A stretch of 64,000 nt of DNA from Apodemus sylvaticus (GCF_947179515.1 NC_067481.1:27608086-27672085); one strand, 5' to 3'; shown: positions 32,206-44,089, counted from the first letter of the stretch. The notes: a model not told the origin generated them from the letters alone. Made by a program: numbers and translations.

Positions 32206-34272
32206 GTCTGCTTCAAATTCAAATGAGTAATAGCAAAATCATCCAGAAATAATTCAATTCACAAACATTTGCATTAGATAGCATTGATAGGATTAATAAG
32301 ATATATTTGTACCTATCCAGAATCAATATAGTTATAAACTTAATAAAAAGTTCCATTGGTCATAAACACTACCCTAGAAGCGTTTATATCTAAAGCATCA
32401 TTTGCCATCACAGGTGAAGTTAAGTGTCTTATATGCATGGCACACTGTTTCATTTAATCTTTCAAACCACTGCATCCACTGCTTGTTCAGTCATAAGACC
32501 TGGTCTCGGGCTCATTTGTCTAGCAACAAGTAACATAACTTAGGTAGTTTTACAAATCCCAGTTATCATTGCTGCCTAGAATGAAGCTTCAGATTTCCCA
32601 CTTCTAGGCAGTGCAGCAATGAAGAAGTGAATTTTACATGTGAGTTAAGAGCTTGAAACCCAGCTCATGAGGCGTGTGCTGAAGGCTATACTCACAATGA
32701 GTCATCACAAAATACTGATCTAAACTTATTTTGAAGTTCTTTAGTTTTTTAACTTTCAAATTCATCTGCCGGTTTAGAGGCTGGGAGCTGAGTAGCAGAG
32801 CGTTTGCTAGGTTCAATGCCCATTACTTCAACAAGTACAAAATTTAAAAGTCTAGGAAAAAAAACATATTTTTTCAAATGACATTCTATTAATTCATTAA
32901 TTTCTTTCCACTGAATTATTACTGCATTATGATCAGGAATAAGGAAATGCTATTTTGTTGGGATTGGGAAAGTATTTATTTGAGTGGCTATTTTAGTCTA
33001 TTATTTTAAAAATTAAAATAAAAACATTTTTAAAAGAAATACTATCTTGGTCTTGGCCATTTTTCTCCAATTTTTGTGTTTGACTTGTTTTATAACCAAG
33101 TCTTTCTTTGAAACAAAACAAAACAAAAAAACCCAACCAAACAAAGGAAACCACTTATCATCTAAATGTCCAACCCAGCACCTAGGAGAACTAGACTCAA
33201 TCTCAGCTCTGAAAAGCTAGCTCTAACCACACAACCTGCTGGGAGAGAAATTGACTGTGATGGCAGCAGTCTAATTAATTTCACTCACAGTGAGCACCAT
33301 GGGCAAAGTGTTCATCAGAAAGTACGCGGGTGCTGCATGAGCTCTACAGCACTGCACGCTGGCTGCTGCAGCAGCTCTGCAAGAACAGTTTTGGGAAGAA
33401 GAGGAGACCTATTTGAGGGTCATACTTTGAGAATGTTTGCAAGAAACAACTTGAGCCAAAATAAATTCTTCACAGCTTCAAACATGTTAAGACATGATCA
33501 TCCAAGTTCTTTAATGAGAAAAGACGTTTCCCAAGATTACCAAACTCTACTGCACTGGCAACTCTAAGTTGAAGATGCCTTTATATACCACCATATTATT
33601 TTTCTGCTGACTCCACAAAATCCTGACCTATAAGGAAAGAGGTTCCTGGATTACATAGAAAAATGTACTTTTAGCCAGTATGAAGTATATCTTTTTTTTT
33701 TCAAAGAAAAAAAAAACTGGCTGGAATTTCCTTCATTTTAGAAACATGGGAATCAAGTGGGCTAATTAATTGGGGTTAGCCAATAATTAATTTGGGCTAA
33801 CTTCTTTTTTAATGAGAATTCTTTCAAGACAGATATAGACAGATGCTATTAATAATAAACAGAAAAGCCAATAGTATTCACTAAGCTAAGACAGAATATC
33901 TCTGAAAAGTGTAAAACACACAGCTTGTGCAGCTATTTTGTTTAATCTTTCATAAGCATTCCTTCATCAATCTAATCTACTCATCCAGAGAATTAAAAAA
34001 TATATCAATGTACCCAGACATATAGCTCCTATATTCTGATTAAATGTTATCTGAATCAGTTGTATATCCATCAGTTTTAAATGATAGGAATAAGATCATG
34101 AAGATATGAAGTTGAATCAAGAAACTTTTTTATATGCCAAAGTAGGTTTGTGTTGGCAACTCCATGTGGTACAACATAATACCCAGCACAAATGAGCTGG
34201 GAATGGAGGTGAACTAGGAACACAGGTTTCTGCCAGAGAATAGGTAAGAACTTTAAAAAGCTTACCTCTACC

Positions 34273-34302
34273 TTTGTGTGTGTGTGTGTGTGTGTGTGTG
34301 CT
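34273..34302. repeat. (GT)n microsatellite
   Basis: About 14 GT units. Confidence 0.95.
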
Positions 34303-34677
34303 TTAAAGGCTTGTACAGTTTCTAAAGAAGATTCCCAAGGCCATACATATTTTAAACCTGAGAGACACTTCCATTCTTCAAAATTGAAGATGCCAAAAAA
34401 CACTGTTGATTTAAAAAAAAAAAAAAAAGTATAATAGACTTGGGTATATTCATTTTCAAGAGGCTAATGTGACCTAAAAGGAGTTTCTGTTTCTTCTGTT
34501 AGTGTGCTCAAGCATATTTAGCCAAGGAGGTAATAATTTTTAATTATCTTAGAGACAGCTATGACAGGTCATAGTGACATCTTTTGTTGCAATATTTGAA
34601 TGAGTTTTGAATATTTGTTATAAGTAAACCTTTTGTATGATTGGTCTAATGTAATGTAATATTAAAAATGCTGGGTT

Positions 34678-34705
34678 TTTGTTGTTGTTGTTGTTGTTGT
34701 TGTTT
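34678..34705. repeat. (TTG)n microsatellite
   Basis: About 8 GTT units, next to a B1 insertion site. Confidence 0.92.
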
Positions 34706-34725
34706 GTTTTTGTAGAGACAGACAC

Positions 34726-34881
34726 CTTTTTTTTGGATTTGGTTTTTTTTTGAGACAGGGTTTCTCTGTGTAGCCCTGGCTGTAGACCAGGCTGTAGACC
34801 AGGCTGGCCTCGAACTCAGATATCCGCTTGCCTCTGCCTCCCAAGTGCTGGGATTACAGGCGTGTGCCACCACTGCCTGGC
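34726..34881 (-). mobile_element. B1 SINE, antisense, internally rearranged, 11-bp TSD
   Basis: Flanked by gagacagacac at 34715-34725 and 34882-34892. Inside, ctgtagaccagg is duplicated in tandem (34780-34791, 34792-34803) and the usual tcctggaactcactc segment is missing. Confidence 0.93.
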
Positions 34882-35035
34882 GAGACAGACACTTTTAAAA
34901 TGAAACTAAAAGCACTGTGAAGAGAGATCTCAATCAGCAAAAGAAAGGTTGGGATTTCTTGTATGTCTATCCAGTTCATATTCTATACAATCTTACAAGA
35001 TTATAAAAAATAAGGCAACTACATCCAGCATGACC

Positions 35036-35320
35036 ACGGTAGCCACTGTAACCATGTACCTGTTGCAAGTCCTGCGGCTGGAGCTTGTGGACAAGTGTAT
35101 AAGATCAGCTATGCACATTTGATAACGAAATTGTTCATAGACTTCTAGGATTTGATGACTGTGTCAATATGGTGCTGGAAGATGTCACAGAATTTGAAAT
35201 TACACCAGGATGAAGAAGATCTAATTAGATCAGATTTTATTAATGGAAATAATGTAACAATGCTGGTTCCTAGTGTAGAAGGGTCTGAGGCATAAATGAA
35301 TTTCCTTGCCTTAAGCTAGA
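35036..35320 (+). pseudogene. Lsm5-ps: Lsm5 processed pseudogene
   Basis: Intronless copy of the mRNA of Lsm5, a U6 snRNA-associated Sm-like protein of the LSm2-8 and LSm1-7 rings. Clear blocks: ctggagcttgtggacaag, aaattgttcatagacttct, aggatttgatgac, gtcaatatggtgctggaag, atgtcacagaatttgaaat, ggaaataatgtaacaatgct. The text continues a short way into a 3' UTR-like segment (atgaatttccttgccttaag). The start codon is lost, a small deletion lies near 35115-35125, and stops and frameshifts break the frame. The region equivalent to the CDS ends at TAA 35293-35295. A B1 sits directly at the 3' end, so no poly(A) tail or TSD is visible. It lies antisense to Spop transcription. Assignment is from memory of the parent; a search would confirm it. 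Confidence 0.85.
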
Positions 35321-35462
35321 TTTTTTGAGACAGGGTTTCTCTGTGTAGCCCTAGCTGTCCTGGAATTCACTCTGTAGACCAGGCTTGCCTCAAACTCAGA
35401 AATCTGCCTGCCTCTGCCTCCCAAGTGCTGGGATTAAAGGCCTGTGCCACCACTGCCCGGCA
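35321..35462 (-). mobile_element. B1 SINE, antisense
   Basis: tttttgagacagggtttctctgtg ... ccaccactgcccggc, full length, abutting the pseudogene. Confidence 0.94.
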
Positions 35463-35465
35463 GAG

Positions 35466-36420
35466 TCTGGCTTTTTTTATTTAACTTTTCACTGATTCTT
35501 TATGAATTTTACATCATATACCCCAATCCCACTCATCTCCCTATCCCTTCATATCTGCGTTCCAACCTTGCAACCTTTCTCCCAAAAGAAAAAAATCGTG
35601 TTGTGTAAGCTGTAGAGTGTCACAGTGTGTCCCACAGTACACCCTTTGTCCACACATCTTTACTTGCACATATTCATTGCAATGAGTCACTGGTTTTGTC
35701 CGAGGCCTCTGGCTTCTACTACACCATCGATGCTGGATCCTCACCTGGACTCCTGTTGTTGCCCTGTGTCATGGAGATCTCTGACTTTGGATCTGCAGGA
35801 CTGGTCCCTTTCTGCGCTCCAGCAGTTTATAGATGGGGTAGATGTTGGGGTGGGCCAACTCAAAGCCCTGAATCTGGGCCTCTGTGGTAGTTGAGCTGGT
35901 CAGCCTGCCAGTTCTCCTGCATCCACGCCACTAGGGTGAGCTCTCCAGCACTGCCCAAGCAAGGTGCAGGGAGAGCTCAAACCAGGAACTTTAGCCTAGC
36001 CTTTGGTGCTAACAGATTCCTGCTACTGGAGGGCCACAGACCCAGACATGGCCTTCATCAGTAATATGGGCCTGGACCTCACCATGGCCTTAGGTGGCAA
36101 GGTGACATCACCAACTCCTCACACCAGGCTGTTCCTCACTAACCTCGAATCTCAGTTCTGCCTTTCTTCACTGTGCCCGTAACCTTCTGCTTCTCTTTCT
36201 CCATCACTTACTTGCTCATCTTCGTGGCACCCAGGGCCTCTGGGTATCTAGGATGTCTCAGGAGTGCTATGTCCCACCTGTGCCATGGCATCAGGCAGGG
36301 GTCATCTTAGGGTGCTCCGGCTGCAAGGCACAAGGTAAGGGTTGTCTTAAGGGTCCTCTGCCTGCCTGGATCCAGCAACACAGGGCAGGGATCATCTTGG
36401 GAGTGCTCTTGATTCTAGCT
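35466..36420 (-). mobile_element. Probable Lx-type L1 3' UTR, antisense
   Basis: Begins T-rich (tttttttatttaac, an antisense tail) and continues with cccaatcccactcatctccc, ctctggcttctactacacc and tcagtaatatgggcctgg, which recall rodent L1 3' UTRs. Two overlapping ORFs of about 88 codons at 35625-35894 are part of this non-coding text. Confidence 0.65.
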
Positions 36421-36424
36421 TTTT

Positions 36425-36625
36425 AAAACAAGAATAAGGACCTAAGCTCAGATCTCTAACACCCTCATAAAAAGCTGAGTATGGCAACAGACACACATAA
36501 CCCCAGTGCTGGAGAGGTAGAAACAAGGAGAGCCCTGGAGCCTACTGGCTAGCTAGTCTTGCCAAGTTGGTGAGCTCCAGGTTCAGGAAAAGATCCTGTC
36601 TGAAAAATAAATAAATAAAACAAAA
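36425..36625 (+). mobile_element. Old tRNA-derived/B4-like SINE
   Basis: agctcagatctctaacaccc...ggtgagctccaggttcagg...aagatcctgtctgaaaaataaataaataaa. Weak. Confidence 0.55.
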
Positions 36626-36649
36626 TGGAGAACAATAGAGAAAGAAACC

Positions 36650-37080
36650 TGAGACTGACCTACCTACACTCACACTCACACTCACACCCCTCTACACCAC
36701 TGACCTACCTACACTCACACCCCTCTACACCACTGACCTACCTACACTCACACACACACACACACACACACACCGTCTACACCACTGACCTACCTACACT
36801 CATACTCACACCCCTCTACACCACTGACCTACCTATACTCACACTCACACACACATCTACACCACTGACCTACCTACACTCACACACACACCCCTCTACA
36901 CCACTGATCTACCTACACTCACACACACACCCCCGTCTACACCACTGACCTATCTACACTCACACTCACACCCCCGTCTACACCACTGACCTACCTACAC
37001 TCACACTCACACACACACCCCCGTCTACACCACTGACCTACCTACACTCACACTCACACACCCCTCTACACCTACACACG
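36650..37080. repeat. Minisatellite, about 35-50 bp unit, 10 copies
   Basis: Ten copies of gacctacctacactcacac ... ccctctacaccact. Unit length varies because each unit contains its own short (CA)n of different length. Likely a variable-number repeat. Confidence 0.95.
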
Positions 37081-37339
37081 CACACACCTTTAATAATACA
37101 TTTTTAATCCAAATGAGACAAGACATAAATTCTTCAGCATTTTATACTGTTCTGAGTAAATTAAGCCTTGTCCTGACCACCACGGCCTCTCTGCCTCATA
37201 ATAATGCCTATAGTTCTTTTCAATCAATATGCTTTATTTAGTCTTTAATTTTGTTGGAACAAATCATTACTGAGCACATGGACTTTATTCTCAGACCATA
37301 GAGCTTTCTCCCTTCGTGTTCACCTACTATGGGGGCAGG

Positions 37340-37450
37340 GGTGGAAACAAGGTTTCAACTTTGTAGCCCAGGCTGGCCCTCATCTCACCCTCATCTTCCT
37401 GCCACAGCCTCCCAATTCCTGGATTAGAAGCATGAGGCACAGTACTTTGT
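37340..37450 (-). mobile_element. B1 SINE, antisense, diverged
   Basis: caaggtttcaactttgtagcccaggctgg...ctggattagaagcatgaggc. Confidence 0.72.
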
Positions 37451-37469
37451 TCCATCGGGTCTTTTACAG

Positions 37470-37745
37470 CTGGCTCCTCCGTGCCATTTACATATCCTAT
37501 AAGAAGTAGTATCCAGAAAGATCTCTACTCTGACCACCCAGTCTGGGGCAATCCTTACTTCTAAGCCTGCTTCTTTTACTATATTACCCCATTTTTCTCT
37601 TTATTGTTACTAATTAAAATTATCTTGCTTGTATTTCCACATTTCCCCACTAGAATTTATGTTCTATGGAAGAATAGCATCTCCCTGTGTCTCCAATTGT
37701 GACATTACAGGCACTCAATAAATATTTGTTCCATAAGCCTGTTGT
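37470..37745 (+). mobile_element. L2 LINE 3' end
   Basis: tagaatttatgttctatggaag...ctccctgtgtctcc...ggcactcaataaatatttgttcc is the characteristic L2 3' terminus, an ancient copy. Confidence 0.75.
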
Positions 37746-37847
37746 TGAATAGCTAAGACTCTTGTGATTTATGTTCCCTTAGTGTGTTCTACTTTGTAAG
37801 CTAAACTTCATAAATATAGACATACAAATTCTGGCCAGCGTGTGCAC

Positions 37848-37861
37848 GCACACACACACAG

Positions 37862-37951
<90 letters not shown>

Positions 37952-38045
37952 CATACACATACATACACATACATACATATATATGTATGTATATATATAT
38001 ATATACATATATATGTATACACACACACACATATATATATATATT
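37848..38045. repeat. Complex (CA)n(TA)n microsatellite
   Basis: (CA)n to 37898, (AT)n of about 22 units at 37900-37944, then alternating CATA, TA and CA blocks. Several segments are self-complementary. Confidence 0.97.
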
Positions 38046-38049
38046 CACG

Positions 38050-38270
38050 CATGCATGATATGCATTCACATGTGAGTGAGTACATGTGTCTATGTTCAGG
38101 TGAACCTGCTCTGATATGTGCATGTGTCGAGGCCAAAAATTGATGTCAGACACCTTCCATCACTCTCCCTTTTGATTACTAAGGGAGGGTCTCTTACTGA
38201 ATCCAGAAATTTGCCAGTTATGATTAGTCTAATGAGTCAGTTTGTTCCTGGATCCTGTTTCTGTCTGCTG
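38050..38270 (-). mobile_element. SINE remnant, antisense (B4-like)
   Basis: aggccaaaaattgatgtcagacacctt...gggagggtctcttactgaatcc...ggatcctgtttctgtctgctggg. Confidence 0.6.
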
Positions 38271-38425
38271 GGATTATGGGTAGCCACTGGAGGCAGAGGC
38301 AGGTGGATCTCTATGAATCTGAGGGCAGCCTGGTCCATATAGTGGCTTCCAGGACAGCTAGGGCTACACTGTGAGACCCCATCATAAAACAACAACAACA
38401 ACAACAACAACAACAAAAAAAAAAA
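38270..38425 (+). mobile_element. B1 SINE fragment with (CAA)n tail
   Basis: ggaggcagaggcaggtggatc...ggacagctagggctacac. The tail is (ACA)n at 38388-38415. Confidence 0.85.
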
Positions 38426-38659
38426 ACCCACGAAGAATGTGACATTACAGTAACAGCAAGGGTGCCAGTCTAAATCTATGTTATTTCGAGTTAAATTCTA
38501 TATAATAAAATTCCAATAAAATGATCAAATTAAACTTGTAGAATTATGTACAATGGGAGACACATCTGTTTGGCACTTAACTAAGTTTTCCTAAAGCCGG
38601 TTAAGATGCAGACTATTTTTCTGACATAACTAAATATTTGCCTATTTAAGGTTCAAATC

Positions 38660-38790
38660 CGGGCATGTCAGTGTACAACTCCAGTCTCACTTAGTTCCTT
38701 GGAAGGTTGAGGCAGAACAATCCGTTGATCATAGGAGTTCAAGGCCAGCCCAGTCAACATAGTGAGACTCTCATCTCAAAAAGAGTTAAA
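38660..38790 (+). mobile_element. B1-like SINE, old
   Basis: ccgggcatgtcagtgtacaac...ttcaaggccagcccagtcaac...gactctcatctc. Confidence 0.75.
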
Positions 38791-40085
38791 ATGTTTTTCA
38801 AAATATTGTATATGCAGAAAAATCTGAGGCAAAGATGGCACTTAATGTACAAGTCAGTACCTTTAAGCAATATTTTTCCTTCTCCAGTACTATAAGCTAG
38901 AGTGTTACAGAAATCGACTGGCAGGACTCAGGCTTTCAAGTTAAGCTAGCAATGAATAGGAAGGTACATGAAAAACTATCAAGTCCTTCCCAAAATGCAA
39001 CTGGTTAACAGCAGAATGTCCCCATTCATTCCCAAACTTCAGAGTATGCTGGGAGTTTACAGCTTACTGCCCTCCTTAGAAAAAATTACCACAACCTGTC
39101 CTTGTTCCCTAAGAGATCCAGCAGCCAACTCAAAGGATAAAATATGGAATAAAGTTCACTTTAGGCACAACTTTTCTAGATAGCAAAATAAATAAATACA
39201 TTAATTAATTAAAATACAAAAACAAACAATTTTATTACCAATTTAAGGGTCTGGAAGTAATTTCCTTCCCATAAGATCTATCCACCACTTGAAGAGTTAC
39301 TGAAACAGACAAACTGGCCACCATCTTCTACCCTCAAAATATACGCTGGGGGAAGGCATCTATGTTCTGAATTCAAGCTGGACCTGGAAACGACATTCCA
39401 TTTAACTACCTTTCAGAACTGAAAACTCCACAAATATTAGAAAGACTTCTGGAGTTCCATTTTGCTTTTTAATTTAGGCAGAAATATCTATGAAACAAAG
39501 TCCATGCAATATAACAGCATATGAGGGGAAAATAAATCTTTAACTTGGATGGGGGATCCAGAAGAACAAAACATGTCCAAAGAAGCCCTGGCCAGGTGAT
39601 ATGTTGCTTTGTTAATTACAGAATCCTTGCTAGGAAGAAAAACTCTACTAGCTACTTTTAAAAAAAGAATAGTGCAACAAAACAATCAAAAAACAGTACA
39701 TAAGGCTCATTAGAATATGATCGCCACACATCACTTTCAAATCCATCATTTGGGAGATGTCCAAAATGGAACAACTCAAATTGAAATCAAAAGACAAATT
39801 TATGTATAAAGGGGCTGTTTCACTTCAAAAATGGGTCTCAGTTCCAAAAGAAAGAAATCTTTAGAAATGTAGAAAGGCAAAAATCAAACAATAAGCAATG
39901 ATTCAATTTTCATAAATTAAAACCATGTGTTACTTCCAATGATCAGGATGAACAAAACCCTCAAGACCTCAAAGAGCAAGCATGGTAAAGGTAAAGATTT
40001 CAACATCTCCCACATGTCAAAAACTTTTCTCCTAGGTGAAGAAAATTTACTGATTCTAAACAAAAGCTGGAAAATAATCACAAAG

Positions 40086-40088
<3 letters not shown>

Positions 40089-40130
<42 letters not shown>

Positions 40131-40248
40131 AAGACAGAGACAGAGAGAGAGACAGAGAGAGAGACAGAGACAGAGAGGAAGGGAGGGAGGGAGGGAGGGA
40201 GGGAGGGAGGGAGGGAGGGAGGGAGGGAGGGAGGGAGGGAGGGAGGGG
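40089..40248. repeat. (GA)n / (GACA)n / (GGGA)n purine tract
   Basis: About 19 GA units, a GACAGA-rich middle, then about 17 uninterrupted GGGA units (40180-40247): 160 nt of almost pure purine. Confidence 0.97.
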
Positions 40249-40369
40249 ATGCTTGTTATTTTCTCATTTAGGGTCTTAACTAAGATATCTTCTGATTAAA
40301 TGAAGCAAGGTGCCTTATTTAAAACCTTAACATAGAAAATAAATTCCGTCTTAAATAACCAAACTCCAA

Positions 40370-40530
40370 GCTAGGCCTGGAGCTCGGTGTTCTGCCTAGC
40401 ACACAGGAAGCTCTGCATTGGATTCCCAGCACCAGTAAATTGGGCGTAATAACACATATCTATAATCTCAGCATTTGGAAAGTGGAAGCCAAAACAACCA
40501 GTGGTTAAAAGATCATCCTCAGTCGCATCA
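40370..40530 (+). mobile_element. ID_B1/B4-type composite SINE
   Basis: ID-like head (gctcggtgttctgcctagcacacagg...ttggattcccagcacc) followed by B1-like text (taatctcagcatttgg). Confidence 0.72.
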
Positions 40531-41244
40531 TTTGAGGACAGGGATAAGAGAGTTCTATACTGGTGTGTGTTGGGGATGGAGAGGGTCAAAACAAAGAGAA
40601 AGGAAAGGGAAGAGAGATAGGGGACACTCAGAGGAGATGGCTCTTTGGGTAAAGTGTTACCAGGGACCTAGACTGGAAACCCCAGCACTAGGAGGTAGAT
40701 AAAGAGTCTTGGGAGCTCAAAGGTTAGTCCATCCAGGCAATGAACTATGTTAAGGATCTAAATAAACTCAACAGAATAAGGGAAAATCAGAAGTTCTCAG
40801 TCTCCAGCATTTATTCCGAATTTTTGAGTCAAGGAGAAAATAAAAACACACAGGCAAACAAAACAGGGGAAAGCTGGCCAGGATATCTATCATAAGAGAA
40901 TGTCCTTAGTTCCTGATGGCCTTGGTCAGAAAGGTTAAAATGCAATAATACTATTTTACCCAGTAAAACCCTGTAAAAGTATACGTGAAAGTTTGAAACA
41001 TAAATCAGAGCACAAACACTTTAAGAAAGTAGCCATTTTGGTAGCAAGATTTTAAGTTAATATTAAAGACCTGAGTTCTAAAGTACAATATAAAAAGGCA
41101 AAAGGCTCAAAATTCGAACTTCTTTTTACAGATTGAAAGCTACCACGCTGCTTAGGTTTTTGACTCTATCAATGTGTCCCTAACCTACCAAGGAGCTCTC
41201 TTTATTGCTTCCATATCATGTATTATCAACCTTTAATTAAAAAT

Positions 41245-41355
41245 TTAAACCCATCTGGGACACCTATAATCCTAGCATTTGACAAGGCTGAGGCAGAAGG
41301 AAGTTGAGTTTGAGGCCAGTTATATAGTGACACTATGTTTCAAAAAAAATTTTTT
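41245..41355 (+). mobile_element. B1-like SINE, old
   Basis: gggacacctataatcctagc...gaggccagttatatagtgac. Confidence 0.68.
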
Positions 41356-41509
41356 TAATTAAAATATAATTGCTTCCCCCAATTAATATGTATAATATTT
41401 TCCTAGTTATATAACAGTCACCAGAAAATATATGACTAAAAGATTCTGGTTAATATCCCAGAGATATTTATGATAAAATCTTTATTAAAGTCAGTCACAA
41501 AAATGTTTC

Positions 41510-41755
41510 TTTGGTTGGGCTGGAATACTTAGTTTGTAAGAACATGGACCCGAGTTCAAGCCCCAGAATCCATATAAAGCGAGGCATGTTGGCACTCACT
41601 GGTGACCCCAGTTTATCCAAACTGGTAACTCTAGGCCATCAAGAAGCCCTGTGTCAAAGAGGATGGACACTGTTACTAAGGATGACTCAGAGAGTGACCT
41701 CTGGCCTTTTGCCTGCACATACATTCAAGTACACACACATTAAAAAGAAAGTCAA
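41510..41755 (+). mobile_element. tRNA-derived SINE (B3/B4-like)
   Basis: ttgggctggaatacttagtttg...gttcaagccccagaatcc...gtgacctctggcc...cacacattaaaaag. Confidence 0.65.
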
Positions 41756-43074
41756 ACTTAGATGTTTTCTTTATATGACTTCATCTTTACCGTAGGCACT
41801 AAAATCAAACAGTAGCTTGCACTAAACATATGCATTTTTCAGGCATGGTAAATAGTTCTATTTATCTCATTCTGTTTTATCCTTTCATTTAAATTGTATA
41901 AATAAAACTACATAAAACTCACCAAGTTAAATCTGTAGGAAAACTCTAATTTGTCTTGTCTAGCAGGAAATTTCTGTTGGAAACAGAGATGATGAGTCAG
42001 CTTAGTTATATTCTGAGTCTCATACATGTCTTACTTCTGCTATTCTTAAAAGTGAAAAAGTCACAAAAATCAGATAATATATTTGCAATGAAATGACTGA
42101 TAAAAGGACTTACTAGACAAAATTACTATTCTAATATCTCTAGCCTGAACAATCTATTTCATATTCAGCTCTCAAAAAGAGTACACTTAAAATGAAAGTC
42201 AGAAACCATAGCTGGTTCTAATACTCTTGCTTATAAGCAAAAATAAAATATCACTTACCCCGTATCAATATTGTTAAGAAAATATTACGACAACATGAAA
42301 AATTATCCCTTTATTAAAGGGATAATTATGCCAAAATTATACCAAATTATACCAAAGCAAAACACATTTAAACAAAGTTACTTATCCTATGGTTTTAAGA
42401 AATAGCAAGAAGGAGTCCACAAATGACCAGGTTATTAATATTGATCATTTAAGGGAGAAAAAAAAACTGTCTATTGAAGTTTGGCAAGCTATCTTGGCTG
42501 CTGTCTGTAGCACGACAGCTCTAAAAAATCTATCACATATCCTACGACAGAAATTGTGTTTCTAAGAACAAAACCTAGGCAAAAACAGGTAGAAGGAGAA
42601 CCTACTTTCCTTTCATGTGGGAAAATGAAGCACTGTGTAACTTATTGGTTAGCCTTCAAAGTCTCTCAAACATGTGCATGTGAACTTTAACACACTGACT
42701 CAAATTAATTTCCCTCAAGAGTATAACACATCTTGGTAAAGCCAAATGTGGTTACTATTAGTAACAGATAGAGCATTGCCCTCAATGGGATACTGCAGCA
42801 GGACAGCTTTAATCAGTCAGATACCATGAAACAAAACTCAGAAAAATGTCACAAAGTTCTATCAAGAGAGCAGCAGTCAGATAAAATCCATCCAACAACT
42901 ATTTGGTGAGCACCACTGAACAAGACAGTTTTTGAATGGAAGCAGTGAAAGGGACAATGTTCCTAACATCCCAAAGGTAGGAAAGAAATGCCTTTAAATA
43001 CTAGTTGACAGGCAGAAGATGACCAACTTTTACAATGAAAATTCTCTGAATATGTGATTTTTTTCTTTCTCCCC

Positions 43075-43380
43075 CATCCTTCCTAGACAGGGTCTCACTA
43101 CATAGCTCTGGCTGTCCGGGACTCACTATGTAGACTGGGCTACCTTTAAGTGGGGCTGGCAATTTCATGACTCTGTGGGTAAAGGCACATGCCTTCCAAG
43201 CCTTGTGACCTAGTTCAATTCCAGGGAGTCAGAGGTCAAATGAGAGAACTGACTTGTCAAGCTATCCTGTAACCTCCATCCACACATCTGCCACAGCACA
43301 CGCATGCATGCATGCACGCACGTATACACACAAAATAAACTAAAATATAATAAACTTTCATTTTAAAAGCTTTTAAATGT
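43075..43380. mobile_element. B1 fragment (antisense) followed by B3 (sense)
   Basis: 43075-43150 reads tagacagggtctcactacatagc...; from 43152 ggggctggcaatttcatgac...agttcaattccagggagtc...cacgcatgcatgcatgc is a B3-like copy with a (GCAT)n-bearing tail. Confidence 0.7.
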
Positions 43381-43454
43381 GGTATCTCAATACTTGTGTG
43401 TTCAGACCAGGACAGTTAATAGTTAATCAACTATTTTTCTCTTTTTTCAATTAA

Positions 43455-43600
43455 TTTTTTTCTTCTCCCTAGACAAAGTTTCTCTCCATAGCACCTGGCT
43501 GTCCTGGAACTCCCTCGAGTTATAGGCTGGCCTTTAACTCAAAGATTCAGCTGCCTCTGCCTCCTGAATGATGGGATTAAAGTCAGCCTTTGTGTGTACA
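43455..43600 (-). mobile_element. B1 SINE, antisense, diverged
   Basis: agacaaagtttctctccatagc...gtcctggaactccctcg...gatgggattaaag. Confidence 0.78.
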
Positions 43601-44089
43601 TAAGATAGTTGATTATTAATATTGAAGATCCAGCAATTCTACCCCCCAAATATGTGGCCTAGAAAAAACGCCTGCTTGTATCTACCATCGTGAATGAGTA
43701 GTGTAGCAACCTTTCTAAGTGCCTGTATTGAAACAACATGAAATGGATAAATTATGGTTTATTCATTTAAAGTACAAAGTCACATTTTGGAGTTCTAAAA
43801 AAGCCCCCCAAAACATATACTGTATCATTATTCCATGTGTACAAAGTTCAAAAACAAACAAAATCAAACCAGAAGGTAGGCATGAAACCTGAGTGGTAAA
43901 ACTGTGATGAAGGTTAAGTGAACAATATCACCATGTCAGACATGGGTCTCTCTAAACAATGGTAGGAGTTAAGATGTAGCCAGACAGAGTGTTCTTCTGA
44001 TACAGGCAACAATGTATTTCTAGGCATTTAACTGATAATTATATAATTATTTGCTTTTTAAAAAAACTTAATCCTTGAACTATATAACC

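Noticed and set aside
33166..33567. 133-codon ORF, the longest one outside Spop and L1
   Set aside because: No domain, no splice or promoter context, mixed composition and not a match I know. This length is expected by chance in 64 kb; treated as intron sequence.
35625..35894. Two ORFs of about 88 codons
   Set aside because: Lie in L1 3' UTR-like antisense sequence, which is non-coding.
36650..37080. Regularly spaced repeats, considered as a CRISPR-like array
   Set aside because: Vertebrate nuclear DNA; the units are continuous tandem copies with low-complexity insides, not identical repeats separated by unique spacers.
37801..38153. Overlapping Tyr-Ile, Thr-His and Cys-Val repeat ORFs on both strands
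   Set aside because: Artefacts of the CA/TA microsatellite.
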